Of a stretch of 64,000 nucleotides of DNA, positions 59,208-64,000 are shown piece after piece. A program made the position numbers and the translations under genes. Every line of letters begins with the position of its first letter. Position 1 is the stretch's first letter. The stretch is taken from assembly GCA_004335835.1 (NCBI GenBank), contig RWJK01001731.1, positions 62,426 through 126,425 on the forward strand. The letters are read 5' to 3'. The notes below the pieces were generated by a model, which searched no databases, was not told where the DNA came from, and saw only the letters and a list, made by a program, of their open reading frames with translations. Origin of the DNA: Scenedesmus sp. ARA3. Taxonomy: Eukaryota; Chlorophyta; Chlorophyceae; Sphaeropleales; Scenedesmaceae.

Positions 59208-62200
59208 GCACTCAGCAGCGCAGGGTGCTGAGACGCATTGGTGTGCTCGGCGCTGTGTTGGCCTATGATTGTATGTTTACTGGTGGTGTGATGTGTGTAC
59301 GTGATCGGAGTGGTGACTTGAGAGCTGCAGCTGCGGCACGCTGTATCCGTGTTTGGCAGCTGCTTGCTTGCGCAGGTTGTGTGTGTATCTTGGTGCAGGA
59401 GCGGTCCTGCGTGAGCATGCCGTGTTGTGGGAGTGGGGCCTTGCGCCATGTGTGTATGTGCTTGGGTCAAGTGCTCTTGGCATGCTTGCTGTCCGCTTGC
59501 ATGCAGGCTGTAGATTACTTTCTGGGGCGTGATCTGCACTCACGCCAAGCAGGCGCATCTTGTGTTGCACTTGTGTGAACTTAACTTGATTGTGGCACCT
59601 GGCTTGCGTCAGTCGACGGACTGCGAGCGTATGCCACCTGCGGGCAGGTGCTGCTACATAAAGGGCATCACACAGTACAGCGGCAGCAGCCATGCCGCTC
59701 AGAACTGTGTACCACCACGTGTTAACATGTGTTGTTGAACATCATCCATCAACACTTCAAAAGATTTGTTCATGCTTGGCTTGCTTGTATGTGCGTGGTG
59801 GCAGACGTCACTGCTGCTCAAGAGGACTGTGCATGGATGCCTGCATTGTACACGGCAAGGCTTGCTGGCAGTTGCACGGCTGTTGGAGCTCGTGTTGCGC
59901 GGGGGCGGGGATGAGCGCACGCCTGCTTGGCTGCTCTTTCGCAGGGTTTGAGATGGCGGCATGGGGGCTTATCACTTGCGTTTCCGCAAGACCAGCTTCT
60001 GCAACGTTGTGCTGCAATGCTGTGCTGCAAGCGTGGCACCCGCCACTCACCTTGGCCTATGCACTGCTCACTGCTTGGTATGCTGGACCAGCACACAGAG
60101 TGGACGCTGTGTGATGCAGTACTGTTGTGCTGGCTCACATGCTGTTTTGTTATTGATTCAATAGGTGTGCCTGGCGAAGGGTGTGATGTATTGCATGCAG
60201 GCCTGCAGCCCACATCAGTTTGAGCGCTGGTTGCTGGTGCAGCAGCAGGCATGAATGCTGCTTTTCGCGTACTAGTTACTAATTACACTCAAATTCGTCT
60301 GGAGTAGGCGAAGGACCGGTTTTTGCCTGATGTATCTGCCGCCCACTGGCAGGCATTGCACGCTGAGGCAGATAGCATCACGCTGGTGCAATTTTGTCGC
60401 GGTCACTGGCAGATGCCACCATCAGTGTGGGCGTAACTGCATGGCTTGCCACTCTGCTCAGGCAGCATCGCACACACATGACATGGCCTTGTCAGCCGTT
60501 GCTGCTTAATACGGTTTGTTAACGCGGCAGACAAGCTATGTATGTTTTGCGCTCCTGCTGTGCTAGCAAGTGGTGCATGCAAAGTGCCTAGCATTGTATG
60601 GGGGTATGCAGCAAGGCCGTTTGCTTGTCTGTGTGTGATGGTGCTGGCGCTGTCCATCATAATGGTGCTTGCAGCCCATCAAGTTGATCACTGGGCCCGA
60701 TCACAGCAGCCGCTACGGCTGACTGCACACATGTACATAGCCGTTTGTATTCGTTTACATAGTCCGTGGTTTGCACACGTCACGTGGTGCATAAAGTTGA
60801 CGCATTGCTCAAGCGCATGGCGGCTACGCTGTGTTGGCGCCTGCCCACTGTCATGGACATGTTTTTGAGAAGGCATGGCAGTGCTGCCTTGAACTTTTGC
60901 TCAGTGCTAGTAGATGATGCTTCACACAGCAATAGCTCTTGTACAGCAGCAGCAGCAGCAGTGCTCTGCAGCATTTGGGATTTGCTGGCCTGTGATCCAC
61001 GGCACCTGCCGATTTTAGGGCTAGCCAGCTGGTGCGTTTTCAGTTGTGCATCAGCAGGCGCTGTATCAGTGTGAACAGGCCATTGGGGGACTGGCACTGC
61101 TCAACACTGCACCTTACCTTGTACCCAGCTTTAGTTGCACCTGAAGCAGCTGTTCAGAGTGTTTGCTTCGTCAGGTGGATTGCCAGCTGAGGTTTTGTGA
61201 TGTTTGCACCTTTTTTGGCATTTCACACACGGTGCCTTTGCAGTTTTGTCCATCACCTGCTTCTATAGCGTTGTCCAAGCTTGGTCAGTTCATCTGGCAC
61301 ACACGCCTTGTCCAAGCTTGCTCAGTTCATCTGGCTGGCGTGCGGTTTGGACTTGGGTAATGTGTTAAGCATCAGAAGGCATGGCTTGCCCTGCCCGGGG
61401 GCTGTACGGTCTGCCTGGTCAAGTCCTCGCCACTATGCTTATTTTTGAACACTGTGGATCGGTGTGGGTCGTTGACGTCAAGCAGTCGACGTGTGTTTCA
61501 CGGTAAATATAGAATTTTCAGGTTTCAATTGACATTGAAAGGCAGAAAATCCTGCAGATGCGAACCGTCACTTGCTTGTGACAAGAGACAGCAAGATCTT
61601 CCCACGCTGCTCTTGCAGTCAGCACCGCGTGAAGATTCATGTTATAGGATGGCTTGATCAGCACCACGCACGGCCTGCTGTCTCCCTTGCTGCTCCGTGG
61701 CCCTCTCGAGTTGGGCTTGTCTGGTATTAATTACCCAGCAGCTAGATAAGCAAACCGCATTATGCTGCATTGACAAATATTTTGCAGCAAGGCTTGCCCC
61801 TGCGAGCGGGGCTCACCACACCTTGTGCTATATTGCGTTCGACGGCAGCATTAGAGCTTCGCTGGACGTCGAGAAGGCCCATTTGTGGCTTTGATCTGAG
61901 GCGACTTGTGCTCGCAAGCCGGCATGGTCAGGTGACAGCAAGGCTCCATCTACAGCAGCCTGCTGCAGCTGTCTGTGTTGCATGGGGCAATACAGCCACG
62001 TCTATGCTTGGATTTAGCATCTATTAGGACACTAGAACGCTGGTATTCAGGCATGTCTGCTCATGCTTGCACAGGGCTGCCTTTGCGTGCAGGCTGGCCC
62101 CACACAGCTAGCAACACAGTCAGCCTGGTGAAGATCAGGAGCTGCTGCTCCTGAATGTGGCACGGACTAGCAGTGCAGGGGCAGCATGCGGCAACGTGTT

Positions 62201-62459
62201 GCTCAACAGCACCCAAGTCTCTGCAGGTGCGCTGCATGGCAGGCTCAGGCAGTGCATGGGCGGGCTCTGTGTACTGGTGGATGCTACAGTTCCGGCATGC
62301 TGCATGGCTTGCATGGATCAACTGGTGCACCCGCGCAGCACATGCAGCCGCGCATTCATGCTGGCATGTGCTGCTCAGTGCTGTGCTCACCGCTTGATAC
62401 GGGCGGAGGCCAGGGCTAGTGGAATGTACGTGACTAACAGCTACGTCTTTGTGCACTAC
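59208..62459. other. Long gene-free stretch, with a 27-base direct repeat
   Basis: This is the largest interval without a supported exon. It holds the 3' flank of the Rit1-family gene and probably upstream exons or the promoter of the OPR-type gene. One exon-like segment near 62124-62219 (DQELLLLNVARTSSAGAACG) ends at a GTGCGC donor but could not be joined in phase. Nothing else was recognised on either strand. Confidence 0.45.
61271..61334. repeat. 27-base direct repeat with 10-base spacer
   Basis: Copies at 61271-61297 and 61308-61334 differ at one base, giving a 37-base period. Each copy contains AAGCTTG. It lies in gene-free DNA. Confidence 0.85.
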
Positions 62460-62789
62460 AGGTGACGCGTGGCACTGCTGGCCGTTGCCCACAGCAAAGT
62501 GGGCTGCAGCATGGGCAGGGCACGCGCAGCGGCGGCCGCACTGCAGTCAACTGCAGCACACAGGTGCGCCATACGTGCTGCATGCTTTGGTGGTGGTGTC
62601 GATGCCATCATGGTGTGGTTCTGAAACATGCTGAATGCTGCACTCCACATGTAGAAACGCTGCAGCGTTGCTGCCACACCTTCCCTGCGTTCCCCAGAGA
62701 CCACGGTTGCACAAGCAGATAAATGCTGAGGGCTGCTTCACATCATCTGCTGCTTGTCTGCTGCCTTTGCACTGTTGCTGCTGCTGCAG

Positions 62790-64000
62790 GGCTGTCATGA
62801 GGGGCTGGCTCTGTGGCCCTCGCAGCTGCAGCACCAGCAGCAGCAGAATGTTGCAGCAGTTGGGGCAGTCGCTGCTACTACTACAACAGCAGCAGCAGCA
62901 GCAGGCCAGCACACGCCGCAGCAACCATTCCCAGCCAGCAGCGGCATGCAGTGCAAGCTGCTGCACGAGCAGCAGCAGCAAGTGACACAGCTGCTGCAGC
63001 AAGTTCGAACACAGCAGCCACACCATTTGCAGCAGCAGCAGCAGCAACAAGCACAGCCTAGTAGCGCGCAGCACATGAGGATGGCAGCGCATGGCAGCAG
63101 CCAGCTGTGCTTGAGCCAAGCAGCTGCAGCAACTGTTGTTCAGCAGTGTGAGGATGTAGGCTACAGCTCTGTGCATGGCAACAAGCTGCAGGAGCAGCTG
63201 TTCACCCAGACAGCTGCTGCACCAACCCTGCTTCAGCAGCTGGACCATAGCAGGCCACAACATGAGGCCATAGCACCGCAGAAGCTGCACAACATGCAGG
63301 TGCAGCAGCAGCACTTCCAGGCACATGACCTGCAGCAGCAGGACATGGACACGCTGCTGCAGCAGCAGCACCAGCAGGAGCAGCAGCTGCCGCAGCTTCT
63401 GCAGCAGCAGGAGCCTTTGAAGCAGCAGCATGAGAAGCCGATGCCAAAAAAACAGCAGTCACAGCAGGCTCACCAGAAGCAGCCGAGGCAGCACAAACAG
63501 AGCCATGCGCAGCGGTTGCAGCAGCAACCATCAGCAGTGCAGACATCAAAAGGGTGGCAGCAGCAGCAGAATGTGAAGCCTTTTCGGCAACAGCCGGGGG
63601 CCCAGCAGCAGGGGCGGCAGCCTGGCGGGCAGCCAGGTCAGCAGCAACCTCGGCAGCAGCGGCAGCTTCCTGTCGTTGAGCACCCTGCGCAGCTTACGGG
63701 CTGGATCAAGCACAGCAGCAGCGTGCAGGAGCTGCAGCAGCTGCACCACGCACACAGCAGCCACTTCAACGCCATCCATCTGTCAGCAGTGCTGGTCAAG
63801 CTCGCAAAACTCGACGAAACAGCATTAAGTAGCAGCAGCAGCAGCAGCAGCAGCAATAGCCGGCACGATGCGCAGCAGCTGGCCTTGCAGCTTGCAGATG
63901 AGCTGCTGCAGCGGCTTGACGAGTGCAGCAGCGCACGCCAGGCAGCCAACGCCAGCTGGGCGCTGGCCACCCTGCAGTGCAGCGTGCCTGCAGGCCTGCT
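62790..64000 (+). CDS. OPR-type (octotricopeptide repeat) protein, partial
   Basis: Seen: the frame is open from the acceptor at 62788-62789 to the right edge, about 403 codons with no stop. The first ~290 residues are very Gln/His-rich (LLHEQQQQVTQLLQQVRTQQ; QQHKQSHAQRLQQQ after KQPRQ). The sequence then turns into a structured repeat region: LTGWIKHSSSVQELQQLHHA, HFNAIHLSAVLVKLAKLDE, a Ser run, LALQLADELLQRLDECSSAR, QAANASWALATLQ. Known: algal OPR/RAP-class organelle RNA-binding proteins open with W(I)..A.s..EL..l and fn.iH.sa.l..LAkL, and carry ANALWALAkL repeats. Inferred: a plastid or mitochondrial RNA factor. The 5' exons are not resolved. A phase-0 exon at 62461-62562 (after an ACAG acceptor, before GTGCGC) is possible. 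Confidence 0.68.

Noticed and set aside
59208..62459. Transposon remnant
   Set aside because: No transposase or reverse transcriptase fragments, terminal inverted repeats or target-site duplications were seen. Only short direct repeats occur.
62547..63431. A Leu-rich 294-codon open frame on the - strand
   Set aside because: It is the antisense reading of CAG codons (CTG = Leu). The + strand is open to the edge and carries OPR-type repeats.

Overview
The window reads as nuclear DNA of a green alga. The genes are intron-rich, with GT-AG introns of about 100-300 bases. Several proteins begin with chloroplast-type transit peptides, one ends in a peroxisomal SKL signal, and an octotricopeptide-repeat (OPR) type protein begins at the right edge. 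CAG/GCT trinucleotide runs are everywhere, in exons (Gln, Ala and Ser homopeptides) and in introns. This style fits Chlorophyceae, perhaps the Scenedesmus/Tetradesmus side. That placement is inference from style and gene content. No prokaryotic operon, rRNA, tRNA, transposon or virus was recognised.

Layout: 1-2169 (-) kelch/IPT/filamin protein running off the left edge; 2711-7911 (+) kinesin-14; 9309-10869 (+) unrecognised plastid-targeted helical protein; 13145-20436 (-) very long VASt plus dysferlin-domain membrane protein; 20828-22659 (+) peroxisomal 2,4-dienoyl-CoA reductase; 24049-25450 (-) secretory glycosyltransferase-like protein; 25639-27333 (+) CDK20/CCRK-type kinase; 28496-33908 (-) aurora-like kinase with a huge tail; 34538-35435 (+) plastid membrane protein with a DnaJ-type zinc finger; 36979-39141 (+) plastid glutathione peroxidase; 40524-41417 (-) small TASGR-repeat protein; 41931-44702 (-) F-box protein; 45439-47023 (-) coiled-coil protein; 47554-48975 (-) Sel1-repeat membrane protein; 49336-53616 (+) unrecognised Q/A/S-rich nuclear-looking protein; 53872-59207 (+) initiator-tRNA ribosylphosphate transferase (Rit1 family), greatly enlarged; 62790-64000 (+) OPR-type protein cut by the right edge.

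The genes are not an operon. Themes recur: cell cycle, microtubule or cilium functions (kinesin-14, CDK20-like kinase, aurora-like kinase, coiled-coil protein), plastid maintenance (GPX, DnaJ-type zinc finger protein, plastid helical protein, OPR protein), lipid and membrane biology (VASt-dysferlin protein, dienoyl-CoA reductase) and translation (Rit1). Three divergent pairs share short or moderate upstream regions (2170-2710, 20437-20827, 25451-25638).

Exon models were built by hand from splice consensus, reading frame and domain continuity. Where a full model is given, the exon lengths sum to a multiple of three. Weak spots are the 5' ends of the kelch and OPR genes, one junction in the F-box gene, and one or two donor choices named in the entries.
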